Positions 1 to 8,912 of a stretch of DNA of 49,876 bases are shown here, in pieces. The stretch spans positions 1 through 49,876 of the forward strand of contig NZ_WUEI01000029.1 of assembly GCF_012911025.1 (NCBI RefSeq), given 5' to 3'. Below the pieces are notes generated by a model. That model did not search any database. It saw only the letters and a list, made by a program, of their open reading frames with translations, and had not been told where the DNA came from. Source of the DNA: Azoarcus sp. TTM-91. GTDB taxonomy: Bacteria > Pseudomonadota > Gammaproteobacteria > Burkholderiales > Rhodocyclaceae. Each line of letters begins with the position of its first letter. Position 1 is the stretch's first letter. The translations under genes and the position numbers were made by a program.

Positions 1-130
1 GGCTGGGGGCGCGGGCAAAAACAGCGGCGCGGCATCGGCGCAACTTTACCAGCCTCGCGCGGCGGTCGCCCTGGCGGGCCGGGCGGGGCATCATGCCGGC
101 CTTGGCGAGGCGAGCAAGAAAGGGATGCGG

Positions 131-559
131 ATGGAGAGCGATGACAGGCTGGTGGTGAAACCAGGGCTGACGATTCCGCTGGCGGAGATCGTGATGGACG
201 CGATCCGGGCGCAAGGGCCGGGCGGCCAGAACGTGAACAAGGTCTCCAGCGCCATCCACCTGCGTTTTGACATCGGGGCCTCGTCTTTGCCGGAGGCGGT
301 GAAGGCGCGGCTGCTGGCGATGGGCGACCAGCGCATCAGCAGCGCCGGCGTGGTGGTGATCAAGGCCGGCGACAGCCGCAGCCGCGAGGCCAATCGCCAG
401 GAGGCGCTACGGCGCTTGGCGGAACTGGTGGCGCTGGCGGCGCATGTGCCCAAGCACCGGCGGGCGACCAAGCCGACGCTGGGTTCGCAGCGCCGGCGCC
501 TGGAGGGCAAGCGCCAGCGCAGCGAGCTCAAGGCCGGGCGGGGCAAGCTGCGGGAGTGA
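131..559 (+). CDS. arfB: Alternative ribosome-rescue factor ArfB (peptidyl-tRNA hydrolase)
   Basis: A 142-residue protein of the class I release-factor-like family that hydrolyses peptidyl-tRNA on ribosomes stalled at the 3' end of an mRNA. The catalytic GGQ loop is at residues 31-33 (AQGPGGQNVNKVSS), and the C-terminal tail is rich in Arg/Lys, as expected for the tail that enters the empty mRNA channel. The length matches the family (about 140). ATG 131 is preferred because AGGG at 121-124 sits 6 nt upstream; an in-frame ATG at 125 directly abuts that Shine-Dalgarno. The frame stays open to the left edge of the window, but that stretch shows no recognisable domain. The gene is convergent with gor, with a 30-nt gap. 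Confidence 0.93.
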   Translation: MESDDRLVVKPGLTIPLAEIVMDAIRAQGPGGQNVNKVSSAIHLRFDIGASSLPEAVKARLLAMGDQRISSAGVVVIKAGDSRSREANRQEALRRLAELVALAAHVPKHRRATKPTLGSQRRRLEGKRQRSELKAGRGKLRE

Positions 560-589
560 GTCGATGCCCGCCGCCCGCCGGCGAGTGCC

Positions 590-1945
590 TCAACGCAGCG
601 TGACCAGTTCCTCCGCCGCGGTCGGATGGATGGCGACGGTGGCGTCGAAATCCGCCTTGGTCGCGCCCATGCCGATGGCGACGGCAAAGCCCTGCAGCAT
701 CTCGTCCGCGCCGGTGCCGATGATGTGGCAGCCGACCACCTTCTCCTCCTCGCCCACGCAGACCAGCTTCATCGCGGTGCGCGGCTTGTGCTCGGTCAGC
801 GCGTTGTACATGCCGGTGAAGCGGGCGCTGTAGACCTTGACCGCCTCGCCGTGACGCTCCCGCGCGGCGTCCTCGCTGAGACCGACGGTGCCGATGGGCG
901 GGTGGGTGAAGACGACGGTGGGGATCAGGTCGTAGTTCTGCTTGCTGTCCGGCTGGTCGCGAAACAGGCGGGCGGCCAGCTTGCGGCCGGCGCCTATGGC
1001 CACCGGCGTCAGCTCCACCTTGCCGACGATGTCGCCGATGGCATAGATGCCGGGCACCGTGGTGTTCTGGTACTCATCGGTTTCCAGCACGCCATGCTTG
1101 CCGGCGGTGAGTCCGGCGGCGGCGAGGTTGATGCCGTCGGTGGCGGCTTCGCGGCCTATTGCCCAGATCACCGTGTCGGCCACGCGCTGCACCGCTTTGC
1201 CGTCGCCATCCTCGCAGTCGATGCGGATGCTGCCATCCTGCTGTCGCGTCAGGCCACGCACCTGGTGGCGGAAGCAGAGCTGGATGCCGGCATCCTGCAT
1301 GTGGGTGGCGAGCTCTTCGCGCAGCAGGGCGTCGAAGGGCCGCAGCAGCACCTCGCCGCGCACCAGCAGGTCGACCTCGCTGCCCAGCGCGCGTAGCACG
1401 CCGGCCAGTTCCACCGCGATGTAGCCGCTGCCGACCACCGCCACCCGCCGGGGCAGCTGTTCGAGGTCGAAGAAGCCGTCGGAGGTGATGCCCAGCTCGG
1501 CGCCCGGCGTTTCCGGCACCACCGGCCGGCCGCCGGTGGCGATGACGATGTGCGGTGCGCTGTAGCGCTCGCCATCCACCTCCACCGTGTTCTTGTCCAC
1601 GAAGCGACCGAAGCCGCGTATCACCTCGACGCCGGCCTTCTCCAGCATGCCGTCGTAGATGCCGTTCAGGCGCTGCACATAGGCGTCGCGGCGCTGCTTC
1701 AGGGTCGGCCAGTCGAAGTCGTGGCCGGCGAGGGTGAAGCCATAGCCGGCGGCATCCTCCAGCGCATGGGCGAGGGTGGCGGCGTACCACATCACCTTCT
1801 TCGGCACGCAGCCCACGTTCACGCAGGTGCCGCCCAGGCGGCCAGCCTCGATCAGGGCTACCCGGGCGCCGTACTCGGCCGCCCGGCGCGCGGTGGCCAC
1901 GCCGCCGCTGCCGCCGCCGATGACGAGATAGTCGAAGGTCTTCAT
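590..1945 (-). CDS. gor: Glutathione-disulfide reductase
   Basis: A 451-residue flavoprotein that reduces glutathione disulfide with NADPH in the cytoplasm. The N-terminal FAD-binding GGGSGG motif lies at residues 10-15. The redox-active disulfide is in [13 protein letters not shown] (Cys41 and Cys46), which is the glutathione-reductase form of the motif. A second GxGxxA-type nucleotide fold ([13 protein letters not shown]) precedes the NADPH region. The C-terminal dimer interface ends in HPTAAEE, supplying the catalytic His-Glu pair. Length is full for the family (about 450). The ATG at 1945 is followed at once by the FAD motif, so the start is well fixed. It is divergent from the DUF805 gene across 157 nt. 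Confidence 0.96.
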   Translation of the reverse strand: MKTFDYLVIGGGSGGVATARRAAEYGARVALIEAGRLGGTCVNVGCVPKKVMWYAATLAHALEDAAGYGFTLAGHDFDWPTLKQRRDAYVQRLNGIYDGMLEKAGVEVIRGFGRFVDKNTVEVDGERYSAPHIVIATGGRPVVPETPGAELGITSDGFFDLEQLPRRVAVVGSGYIAVELAGVLRALGSEVDLLVRGEVLLRPFDALLREELATHMQDAGIQLCFRHQVRGLTRQQDGSIRIDCEDGDGKAVQRVADTVIWAIGREAATDGINLAAAGLTAGKHGVLETDEYQNTTVPGIYAIGDIVGKVELTPVAIGAGRKLAARLFRDQPDSKQNYDLIPTVVFTHPPIGTVGLSEDAARERHGEAVKVYSARFTGMYNALTEHKPRTAMKLVCVGEEEKVVGCHIIGTGADEMLQGFAVAIGMGATKADFDATVAIHPTAAEELVTLR

Positions 1946-2102
1946 CCCTTGTTCCTTGGTTTTCGGGCTCAGGGGGCGGATGGTAACGCGAGCGCCGTCG
2001 AGCGGCCCATCGCGGGCCGCGGACGGCTTTGCATCGGACTCGCAACACGATGTAACTGGCTGCCGCTAGAATCCCCGGCGATCAATGCGAAGGGCATCGT
2101 CG

Positions 2103-3278
2103 ATGGATCCGGGCGTCAATCTCATCCTTACCGGCAGCATCCTGCCGGGCCATGCGGCTGCTGACGTGGTGCAGGCGCTTTCCCGCTTGATGGGGCTGCC
2201 GGAGGAGAAGATTCCGCCGCTGCTGGCGGGCAGGGAGACCGTGGTGCGGCGCAACCTGGAGGCGGGCAAGGCGCCGCGCTACCTGCATGCGCTGCGCCAG
2301 GCGGGAGCGGAGGCGAGGGTGGAGGCCAGCGCTGCTCCGGCCAGCGTGCCGTCGGCGGCCGAAGTCGGGCGCCCGGAACTCGCGCCGGCTGCCTCGGGGG
2401 CGAGCGCGCCAGCGGGGGGTGACGAGGCGGCTCGGCCGCCTTTGCGAAGCGATGCCGTCGCCGCCGGTGGCGCTCCAGCGACGGTGCTGGCCTTGGTGGG
2501 TGAGGCGCCGGGAGTGGAGATGATGAACTGCCCGTCCTGCGGCGCTGCCCAGCCCAAACGCAACCTCTGCCGCGAGTGCGGCGTGGACATGCCGCGCATG
2601 ATGGCCGCGCAGACGCAGGCCGCGCGGGCGGAAACGGCGGCGACGCCGGCCCGCGGCGCGGCGGCTGCGCCGCTGGGGCCGTTGTCGCGGGTAGAGCAGG
2701 AAGGCAGCGCGGACGGCTACTCGACGCCAGCGGCCTTCTCGCTGTCGCTGGAAGGGCGGGTCGGCCGCCTGCGCTACCTGGCCTATTCCTTCCCGGCCTA
2801 TGTGCCGCTGTTCGTCGGCGCGCTGTTGGGGGCGGTGCTGGGGCAGGGCACGTCGATGGTGGCGGCGCTGATCATCGGTTCGTTGCTCACCGTGTGGATG
2901 GCGCTGCGGGTCAGCGTGTTGCGGCTGCACGATCTCAATCGCAGCGGCAAGTGGGTGCTGCTCGCCATCCTGCTGCCGGTGGCGTCCGGGCTCAGCGGCG
3001 CGCCGCTGGGCATGATCGTCAGCGTGGCCTTCTTCATCATCGGTTCGCTGTTGCTGCTGTTCTGGCCGGGCGACATGGGCGCCAACGATTACGGTGACCC
3101 GCCGGGCCCCAATACCTTGTGGACTCTCATCGGCGCGGTCGCGGCGGTGGGCTTGTGGATTGCCGGAGGGGCGAACGATGGCGGCGGCCGGCTGGGGCAG
3201 ATGCTGCCGGGCGAAGCGGCGGAAATGGGGGAGGCGGGTGTGCCGGCGTCAGGCAGCCTCTACTACGACGAAGAGTGA
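2103..3278 (+). CDS. Zinc-ribbon DUF805 membrane protein
   Basis: A 391-residue protein of unknown function in three parts. Residues 1-73 form a small helical domain (ILTGSILPGHAAADVVQAL onward) of a kind I recall at the N-terminus of other DUF805/zinc-ribbon proteins. After a Pro/Ala linker comes a zinc ribbon with Cys143, Cys146, Cys156 and Cys159 (CPSC/CREC). After a second low-complexity linker, residues 212-355 are a DUF805 membrane domain with its typical FSLEGRVGRLRY entry, LRLHDLNRSGKW signature and about four hydrophobic segments. ATG 2103 is chosen because the N-terminal domain begins there; an in-frame ATG 18 nt upstream is possible. It stands alone between gor and a convergent operon. 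No enzymatic activity is suggested. Confidence 0.8.
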   Translation: MDPGVNLILTGSILPGHAAADVVQALSRLMGLPEEKIPPLLAGRETVVRRNLEAGKAPRYLHALRQAGAEARVEASAAPASVPSAAEVGRPELAPAASGASAPAGGDEAARPPLRSDAVAAGGAPATVLALVGEAPGVEMMNCPSCGAAQPKRNLCRECGVDMPRMMAAQTQAARAETAATPARGAAAAPLGPLSRVEQEGSADGYSTPAAFSLSLEGRVGRLRYLAYSFPAYVPLFVGALLGAVLGQGTSMVAALIIGSLLTVWMALRVSVLRLHDLNRSGKWVLLAILLPVASGLSGAPLGMIVSVAFFIIGSLLLLFWPGDMGANDYGDPPGPNTLWTLIGAVAAVGLWIAGGANDGGGRLGQMLPGEAAEMGEAGVPASGSLYYDEE

Positions 3279-3340
3279 ATTGCAGCCGGGGCGGCCCGTG
3301 AAGGCCGCCGCGGAAGCGCAGCCGCCTGCGATTCGCGATC

Positions 3341-3640
3341 TCAGCCGCCGATGCGATGCCGCCGCATCCAGGCCTGGAAGGCGTCCCTGTCGTTGTCGCG
3401 GCGCAGGCGGTCGATGTGCAGCACCAGGTTCTCCGCCATGGTGTGCGCGGCGATGGCCGCCATCACCTCCAGGCGGGCTTCAGCGTCCAGCCCATGCTCC
3501 ACCAGCCGCTGGTCGATTTCGCAGAAGTGGTTGGCCATCAGCCGGCGGGCTTCGGCCTCGTCCAGGGCGAGATCGCCGATGTCCAGCGGATCTTCGGCCT
3601 CGATGTCCGCCATCAGGGATTCGATGGATTGCGGTGTCAT
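3341..3640 (-). CDS. Small conserved hypothetical protein (99 aa)
   Basis: A 99-residue soluble, probably all-helical protein with an acidic N-terminal half (ADIEAEDPLDIGDLALDEAE) and a basic C-terminus (MRRHRIGG). I do not recognise the family. ATG 3640 is chosen over an upstream in-frame start because GGGAG lies just before it and the upstream extension looks like untranslated leader. It is the last gene of a leftward run: lipoprotein hydrolase, J-domain protein, 68-residue protein, this gene, with an 89-nt gap from its neighbour. The operon position suggests a link to the J-domain chaperone, but this is inference only. Confidence 0.65.
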   Translation of the reverse strand: MTPQSIESLMADIEAEDPLDIGDLALDEAEARRLMANHFCEIDQRLVEHGLDAEARLEVMAAIAAHTMAENLVLHIDRLRRDNDRDAFQAWMRRHRIGG

Positions 3641-3729
3641 TGCGGTCTCCCGGTCGGGTTTGGGCAGGGCTGCGGGCAGGTACGCTGCTTGGACAGGCCC
3701 TGCCATGCCGGAGTGCCGCCGGAATGGGG

Positions 3730-3936
3730 TCAGCGGCGCGCTCCGTACTTCTTGAACACCGCGCGGGCGTCTTGTTCCGCACGCTCCTGGGTGCGCAGGC
3801 TGGCGTCGTCGTCGTGGAGGGTGAAGAAATCGTCCGCCTGGGCCTTCATGACCGCGGCGATGGCGGCCTTCTCGTTGAGGCCGTAGCGCTCGTAGATCAG
3901 GGTGGTGACTTCATCCAGAAACTGTTCGTAGGTCAT
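3730..3936 (-). CDS. Small conserved hypothetical protein (68 aa)
   Basis: A 68-residue soluble helical protein starting MTYEQFLDEVTTLIYERYGL and ending in a basic KKYGARR tail. The mixed acidic/basic helices (FFTLHDDDASLRTQERAEQD) do not match a family I can name. It begins 23 nt after the stop of the J-domain gene, so co-transcription is likely. The ATG at 3936 is preferred over an upstream in-frame codon because the upstream residues are Arg-rich and unlike a protein N-terminus. A substrate or adaptor for the J-domain protein is one possibility; nothing in the sequence proves it. Confidence 0.65.
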   Translation of the reverse strand: MTYEQFLDEVTTLIYERYGLNEKAAIAAVMKAQADDFFTLHDDDASLRTQERAEQDARAVFKKYGARR

Positions 3937-3959
3937 GGTGCGGTGTCTTTCGTTCCGGT

Positions 3960-4973
3960 TCAGGCGGGAAGCCAGCGGCTTTCCCACTCTGCGATTTCGG
4001 TCAGTTCGGCGGCCAGTGAGCGATCCAGCCTGTCCAGCAGCGGCAGCAGTTCGGCGCTGATGCCGGTGGGCAGGACGGGGCGCAGGGTGACCAGCATGTC
4101 GCCGGCGGCACGTTTGCCGTGGCGAGGCAGGCCGGCGCCGCTCAGCCTCAGCTCGGTGGCGCGGCCGTCACCCGGCGGCAAGGGATGATGGCGGAGGCCG
4201 GCCGGGTGCGGCAAGGCGATTTCGCCGCCGGCGAGCAGGCGGAACACGCTCAGCGGGCGTTCCAGCAAGAGATCGCGGCCGGCCAGGCGGTAGAGCGGAT
4301 GCGGGGCAACCTCGATGCGCAGGCGCAGGTCGCCGGCCTCGCCGCCGGCTTCCACCGCCGGGCCACCCTCGCCGCGCAGGCGCAACTCGTCGCCGGCCTG
4401 CAGGCCGGGCGGCAGGCGGACTTCCAGGTTGCGCGGGCGTATCTGCCTGCCGCTGCCGCCGCAACTGTCGCAGGGTGCGATCAGCCGGTAGCCGCGGCCA
4501 TGGCAATGAGTGCAGGCGGTAAGGCCCTCCGTGCCACGGACTCGCCCCGAGCCGTGGCAATGCGGGCAGAGCCGGCTGTGGCTCAGGGTCTGTTCGCCGC
4601 TGCCCTGGCAGTCTTCACAGGATGTGCTCTCTTCGCGGACCAGGGTGCGCAGGCCGCCGAGGCAGGCTTCTTCAAGGCTGATTTCCAGCGTTTCCTGGAG
4701 GTCGGCACCGCGAGCGGCAGTGTCTGTGTCTGGCGGCGGCCCGGCTGCCGGCTCGGCCGGCGGCAGCCCGTCCAGCAGGCTCTCGAAAGCCGCTCGCAGA
4801 CGGCGGAAGTGATCGGCGGCGGCCGGGTCGGGGTTGCGGTCCGGGTGCCAGCGCATCGCCAGGCGGCGGAAGGCAAGCTTGATTTCGCCCACGTCCGCGC
4901 CCGGGGCAAGGCCGAGCAGCGTATGCGGGTCGTTCGGGCCGTCGTTCATGCCGGCATCAGTTGGGCCACTCAT
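3960..4973 (-). CDS. DnaJ-like J-domain/zinc-finger co-chaperone
   Basis: A 337-residue Hsp40-type protein. The J domain occupies residues 15-70 with the HPD tripeptide at 43-45 that stimulates DnaK ATPase. The usual Gly/Phe-rich stretch is absent; a short Pro/Ala linker (about 71-90) follows instead. The zinc region has four cysteine pairs at 119/122, 136/139, 154/157 and 168/171, three or four in CxxCxGxG form. A DnaJ-type C-terminal substrate-binding domain (LPPGLQAGDELRLRGEG) follows. It is shorter than DnaJ (about 375) and is not next to dnaK, so it is probably a specialised paralogue. The start at 4973 overlaps the upstream hydrolase by 17 nt with GGGAG in range; ATG 4949 is the alternative. 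Confidence 0.82.
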   Translation of the reverse strand: MSGPTDAGMNDGPNDPHTLLGLAPGADVGEIKLAFRRLAMRWHPDRNPDPAAADHFRRLRAAFESLLDGLPPAEPAAGPPPDTDTAARGADLQETLEISLEEACLGGLRTLVREESTSCEDCQGSGEQTLSHSRLCPHCHGSGRVRGTEGLTACTHCHGRGYRLIAPCDSCGGSGRQIRPRNLEVRLPPGLQAGDELRLRGEGGPAVEAGGEAGDLRLRIEVAPHPLYRLAGRDLLLERPLSVFRLLAGGEIALPHPAGLRHHPLPPGDGRATELRLSGAGLPRHGKRAAGDMLVTLRPVLPTGISAELLPLLDRLDRSLAAELTEIAEWESRWLPA

Positions 4974-6162
4974 CCTGCTGGGCTCCCTCGGCGGATGCGG
5001 ATTGCAGGGCGGCGGCCTCCAGGACCTCGCCGGCCACCTTCATCTGCCAGTCGAAGTAAGGGTTGAAGGTGAGGCGCGCATGCACTTTGCCCGGCTCGCG
5101 GTAGCCCCAGTCGGAGTACCACACCGGTTCGCCGGCGAGGCAGCGCTGCAAGTCTTCCGCCGCCGGGCCGTTCTCGCACAGCTTCTCGCTGCCGTCCGGT
5201 CCATACAGCGGGTTGGCCGGCGAGAACAACACCGCCATGTGGGAAAACTGGCTGATGCGCTGGGCGGGAAGGCGGTCGCTGCGGGCGAGCTGGCGCGCTT
5301 CTGCCGGGGCGTCGCCGTACCAGATCAGCCGGCTGGCGGGGTGGGTGAAGAAGCGCGGGAAGCTGTCGCGCAGGTAGGCCACGTCCAGCACCGAGTCGTG
5401 CTGGGCGACCACCAGCAGCGCCGGCTTGCTCCAGGGCCGGCGTTCCAGTACTTGGCGCGCGAGTGCGCTGGAGCGGTAGAACTGGCCGAAACCGTTGGTG
5501 GGCACGTTGAGGTAGCGCACCCGCGTTTGCTGCCGGCGTTCCGCCTCGGGTTCGCGCAGCCAGGGCTTGAACCAGGCGGCGTAGGGGGCGAGCCAGTCGT
5601 AGCCGCTGTCGGATTTGAAGGCCGGGGAAAAGAGCAGCAGGCCGGCGACATCCGGGTCTTCGCTGGCGCGTACCAGCGCCAGGTTGGCGCCGGTGGAGAA
5701 GCCGCCGAGGTAGATCGTATCCACTTCCCGCTTCAGCAGCTCGGTCTGCTCCGCCACCACTTGCTGCCAGTCTTCCACTTCCACCGTCATCAGGTCCGCC
5801 GGCTTGCTGCCGTGGCCGGGCAGCAGCACGGTGCGTACCAGGTAGCCGCGGGCGGCGAGGGCCGGGCCGATGTCGCTGAAGGAATAGGGCGAGTCGCCCA
5901 GGCCGTGGATCAGCAGGATGCCGCGCCGGCCCGGCATGGCGGGCCGCCATTCACTGGGCAGGTTGAGCTCCAGCGCGTCGCTGTCCTGCAGGGCGTCCTG
6001 GCGTTGCACACCCAGCCACTCGCGGCTTTCCGCGCGGTAGCGGGAGAAGCTGTCCTGCCCCAGCGGCAGGCCCTGGCGTGGTTTGCCCACGCAGCCGCCG
6101 AGCAGGGCGGCGCCGAGCAGCAGCAAGAACCAGGGGCGGAGGGGGCGGGCGAACGGTGACAT
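4957..6162 (-). CDS. Alpha/beta-hydrolase lipoprotein
   Basis: A 401-residue predicted outer-membrane-directed lipoprotein. A signal peptide with a strong hydrophobic core ends in the lipobox LLGGC (Cys24). The hydrolase fold follows: oxyanion HGLGDS at 86-91, nucleophile elbow GFSTG at 154-158 (Ser156), a candidate Asp in AQHDSVLDVAYLR and a late His in QFSHMAV. This order is that of serine esterases/lipases, but the substrate cannot be read from sequence. It is the first gene of the leftward operon that continues into the J-domain protein (17-nt overlap). The pairing of an exported hydrolase with a cytoplasmic chaperone gene is unusual. Confidence 0.82.
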   Translation of the reverse strand: MSPFARPLRPWFLLLLGAALLGGCVGKPRQGLPLGQDSFSRYRAESREWLGVQRQDALQDSDALELNLPSEWRPAMPGRRGILLIHGLGDSPYSFSDIGPALAARGYLVRTVLLPGHGSKPADLMTVEVEDWQQVVAEQTELLKREVDTIYLGGFSTGANLALVRASEDPDVAGLLLFSPAFKSDSGYDWLAPYAAWFKPWLREPEAERRQQTRVRYLNVPTNGFGQFYRSSALARQVLERRPWSKPALLVVAQHDSVLDVAYLRDSFPRFFTHPASRLIWYGDAPAEARQLARSDRLPAQRISQFSHMAVLFSPANPLYGPDGSEKLCENGPAAEDLQRCLAGEPVWYSDWGYREPGKVHARLTFNPYFDWQMKVAGEVLEAAALQSASAEGAQQDEWPN

Positions 6163-6436
6163 GGGTGGGCGTTGAGTCCGCGGGGAACCGGCAAGCTATG
6201 TTGCGTTGCGTCATTGCGCCAACGATCGAGATGATAGCGCCGTTGCGAAATCGCGGCGCGGCTCTCGGGGCGCCAGGCCGGAGAAGGGAGGATGGGATGG
6301 ACGAATGGAAAAACCGGCACGGCACGGGAGGGGCCGGCCGGCGAAAGGCGGCACTCCGCCAGGCCCCGGTTTTGCCTGCCTATACTGGACTGAAACACGA
6401 CAGCCGGACCTCACACCCACCGAAGGAGAGCAAGCC

Positions 6437-6646
6437 ATGGCCGATCATGTGTACAAACTCGTCGAACTCGTCGGTTCTTCCTCGCAGAGCCTGGACGACG
6501 CCATCCGCAACGCGATTGAGACCGCCTCGAAGACGCTGCGCCATGTCGAGTGGTTCGAGGTGCTTTCTACCCGGGGCCATGTGGTGGACGGAACGGTGGG
6601 GCATTTCCAGGTAACGCTGAAGGTGGGTTTCCGGCTGGAGGCCTGA
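6437..6646 (+). CDS. Dodecin flavin-binding protein
   Basis: A 69-residue protein that assembles into a dodecameric hollow sphere binding flavins, a cytoplasmic flavin buffer. The whole sequence matches the family: [15 protein letters not shown], then the helix [17 protein letters not shown], then [16 protein letters not shown] with the flavin-stacking Trp, and a final strand [12 protein letters not shown]. Length is typical (65-75). GGAGAG at 6425-6430 sits 6 nt before the ATG at 6437, fixing the start. It is a single-gene unit: 274 nt separate it from the divergent lipoprotein gene and 171 nt from the thioesterase. A TATACT at 6381-6386 is a possible -10 without a convincing -35. Confidence 0.92.
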   Translation: MADHVYKLVELVGSSSQSLDDAIRNAIETASKTLRHVEWFEVLSTRGHVVDGTVGHFQVTLKVGFRLEA

Positions 6647-6817
6647 CAAGCCGGCACGGTTGCGGCGCGCCGGGGCAGGCGGAAGGCGGAAACTTTGCGA
6701 CTTGGTAGTTTCGCGATTTGAGCGCCGGCCGGCGCTGCCTTACCCTGTGCGCGCCCGCAGCCCCCTCACAAGCCTGCATGCGGGCGGCCCACAGGGCGCG
6801 GGCGAGCCGGAGTCCCC

Positions 6818-7303
6818 ATGCAACTACCCAATCACCAGCTCAGCATGACGGTGCTGATGACGCCAGACATGTCCAATTTCTCGGGCAACGTCCACGGCGG
6901 CACCATCCTCAAGCTGCTGGACGAAGTCGCCTACGCCTGTGCGAGCCGCTACGCCGGGCATTACGTGGTTACGCTGTCGGTGGATCAGGTGATGTTCCGC
7001 GAACCCATCCACGTCGGCGAACTGGTCACCTTCCTGGCCTCGGTCAATTTCACCGGCAATACCTCGATGGAAATCGGCATCAAGGTGATGGCGGAGAACA
7101 TCCGCGCCAAGACGGTGCGGCATGCCAACAGCTGCTTCTTCACCATGGTGGCACTGGGCGACGACGGCAAGCCCACCAAGGTGCCGCCGCTGGTGCCGGA
7201 AACCGCGGATGAACAGCGCCGCCACGGCGCCGCGCTGCTGCGCCGGCAGTTGCGCCAGGAGTTCGAGACGCGCCGGCAGGCGCTGGTGCGGGCGCCGCAG
7301 TGA
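6818..7303 (+). CDS. YciA-type hotdog acyl-CoA thioesterase
   Basis: A 161-residue single-hotdog acyl-CoA hydrolase. The N-terminal segment FSGNVHGGTILKLLDEVAY (about residues 21-39) carries the conserved HGG turn and the catalytic Asp of the YciA/BACH group. It is followed by the VTLSVDQVMFREPIHVGEL strand pair and the FFTMVALGDDGKPTKVPPL segment typical of this group. It would hydrolyse medium- or long-chain acyl-CoA to free acid and CoA in the cytosol. Its stop overlaps the GTG start of the next gene, so the two are translationally linked. Confidence 0.88.
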   Translation: MQLPNHQLSMTVLMTPDMSNFSGNVHGGTILKLLDEVAYACASRYAGHYVVTLSVDQVMFREPIHVGELVTFLASVNFTGNTSMEIGIKVMAENIRAKTVRHANSCFFTMVALGDDGKPTKVPPLVPETADEQRRHGAALLRRQLRQEFETRRQALVRAPQ

Positions 7304-7527
7304 GCAGCGGCGGCGCGGGTGATCCGCTGCACGGCGTGACGCTGGCGGCGCTGCTGGAGAAGCTGGTGGAGATCCACGGTTGGGAGGGGCTGGCGCGGCG
7401 GGTGAAAGTGCGCTGTTTCAGCCACGAACCCAGCATCGCCTCCAGCCTGAAATTCCTGCGCCGCACGCCGTGGGCACGGGAGCAGGTGGAAGCGCTTTAC
7501 CTGGAAACGATGTTGCGCTTGCGCTGA
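7300..7527 (+). CDS. VF530 family (DUF2132) small protein
   Basis: A 75-residue protein matching the VF530/DUF2132 family nearly end to end: DPLHGVTLAALLEKLVEIHG, RVKVRCFSHEPSIASSLKFL and RRTPWAREQVEALYL. The family is annotated as putative DNA-binding from structural resemblance to SAP-like helical folds; a cellular role is not established. The start is GTG at 7300 within a GTGA overlap with the thioesterase stop, so it depends on translational coupling; no good Shine-Dalgarno is visible. It is the last gene before the convergent purT terminator. Confidence 0.85.
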   Translation: MSSGGAGDPLHGVTLAALLEKLVEIHGWEGLARRVKVRCFSHEPSIASSLKFLRRTPWAREQVEALYLETMLRLR

Positions 7528-7541
7528 CCGCTGCAGGCGGC

Positions 7542-7569
7542 AAAAAAGCCGGGAGCGGGTGCTCCCGGC
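7542..7569 (-). terminator. Intrinsic terminator of purT
   Basis: Perfect 9-bp stem (GCCGGGAGC at 7548-7556 and GCTCCCGGC at 7561-7569) with a 4-nt loop. On the minus strand it is followed by six U (AAAAAA at 7542-7547 on the plus strand). It lies 14 nt after the purT stop. On the plus strand there is no U tract, so it is directional. Confidence 0.9.
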
Positions 7570-7582
7570 CTCTGGCGCAGCC

Positions 7583-8776
7583 TCAGAGTTCGACCTTGAC
7601 CGCGCCCGCCGCGCGCAGCGCCTTGGCGCGGGCGGCTTCGATGGACTCGTCGCGCGCCAGGGCGACGCCCATGCGGCGCTGGCCCTTGATCTCCGGCTTG
7701 CCGAACAGGCGCAGCGCGGTATCCGGCTCGGCCAGCGCAGCGCCCAGGTTGGCGAAGGCCGGCTGGGTGGAGTCGCCTTCCACCAGCACCACCGCCGAGG
7801 CGGACGGCCCGAACTGGCGGATGGCCGGGATGGGCAGGCCGAGGATGGCGCGGGCGTGCAGCGCGAACTCCGACAGATCCTGCGAGATCAGCGTCACCAG
7901 CCCGGTGTCGTGCGGGCGCGGCGAGACTTCGCTGAACCACACTTGGTCGCCCTTGACGAACAGCTCCACGCCGAACAGGCCGCGGCCGCCCAGCGCGCCG
8001 GTCACCAGCCGGGCGATGCGTTCGGACTCGGCCAGCGCCTTGGGGCTCATCGCCTGCGGCTGCCAGGATTCCTGGTAGTCGCCCTTCTCCTGGCGGTGGC
8101 CCACAGGCGCGCAGAAGGTGGTGGCGATATCGCTGCCGGCGGCGTGGCGCACGGTGAGCAGGGTGATCTCGTATTCGAAGTCGATGAAGCCCTCGACGAT
8201 GACGCGGCCCTTGCCGGCGCGGCCGCCTTCCTGGGCGTAGTCCCAGGCCTTCTTCACGTCGGCCTCGCCGCGCAGCAGGCTCTGGCCCTTGCCGGAGGAG
8301 CTCATGATGGGCTTGACCACGCAGGGGAAGCCCAGCGCGGCAACCGCGGCAGCGTAATCCTCGTAGCTGTCGGCGAAGCGGTAGGGCGAGGTCGGCAGGC
8401 CCAGCTCCTCGGCTGCCAGCCGGCGTATGCCTTCGCGGTTCATGGTGAGCTGGGCGGCGCGGGCGGTGGGCACCACGGTATAGCCCTCGGCTTCCAGCTC
8501 GACCAAGGTGGCGGTGGCGATGGCTTCGATCTCCGGCACGATGTAGTGCGGCTTTTCCTGTTCGATGACCGCGCGCAGCGCATCGCCGTCCAGCATGCTG
8601 ATGACGTGGCTGCGGTGGGCGACCTGCATCGCCGGGGCGTTGGGGTAGCGGTCCACCGCGATGGTTTCGCAGCCGAGGCGTTGAAGCTCGATGACCACTT
8701 CCTTGCCCAGCTCGCCGGAGCCGCAGAGCAGGACGCGGGTGGCGGAGGGCGACAGGGGCGTGCCGATACGGGGCAT
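7583..8776 (-). CDS. purT: Formate-dependent phosphoribosylglycinamide formyltransferase (PurT)
   Basis: A 397-residue ATP-grasp enzyme that makes formyl-GAR from GAR, formate and ATP in de novo purine synthesis, an alternative to the folate-dependent PurN. The N-terminal domain has [12 protein letters not shown] and the substrate-binding VPEIEAI segment. The ATP-grasp core includes [12 protein letters not shown] (the ATP loop) and [20 protein letters not shown] (Mg/ATP ligands). Length equals E. coli PurT (about 392). It is a single-gene unit, 136 nt from the upstream lipoprotein gene, with its own terminator. Start ATG 8776 precedes the first domain by a short tail. Confidence 0.95.
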   Translation of the reverse strand: MPRIGTPLSPSATRVLLCGSGELGKEVVIELQRLGCETIAVDRYPNAPAMQVAHRSHVISMLDGDALRAVIEQEKPHYIVPEIEAIATATLVELEAEGYTVVPTARAAQLTMNREGIRRLAAEELGLPTSPYRFADSYEDYAAAVAALGFPCVVKPIMSSSGKGQSLLRGEADVKKAWDYAQEGGRAGKGRVIVEGFIDFEYEITLLTVRHAAGSDIATTFCAPVGHRQEKGDYQESWQPQAMSPKALAESERIARLVTGALGGRGLFGVELFVKGDQVWFSEVSPRPHDTGLVTLISQDLSEFALHARAILGLPIPAIRQFGPSASAVVLVEGDSTQPAFANLGAALAEPDTALRLFGKPEIKGQRRMGVALARDESIEAARAKALRAAGAVKVEL

Positions 8777-8912
8777 GGGACTTTCCTTGATACGAGGATG
8801 CGGGGAATGATGGGCCGGCGCGGGCGGCGCTGTCCGCAGACGACAGCCAGTGCGCGCAGGCGGTATTTTGCCTGTCTGCCGGCCACAGGGCGATGCCGCG
8901 GCCGGGGGCGTG

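Noticed and set aside
1..124. Frame of arfB stays open to the left edge, suggesting a longer protein
   Set aside because: No domain is visible in the extra residues, ArfB is normally about 140 residues, and ATG 131 has a suitable Shine-Dalgarno. A longer upstream gene cannot be judged from 130 nt.
2041..2102. TAGAAT at 2067-2072 as the -10 of the DUF805 gene
   Set aside because: No matching -35 hexamer; a similar TAGAAT at 36276-36281 before the M50 gene has the same problem.
6361..6436. TATACT at 6381-6386 as a dodecin promoter
   Set aside because: No acceptable -35 at 16-19 nt spacing, so it is not listed as a feature.
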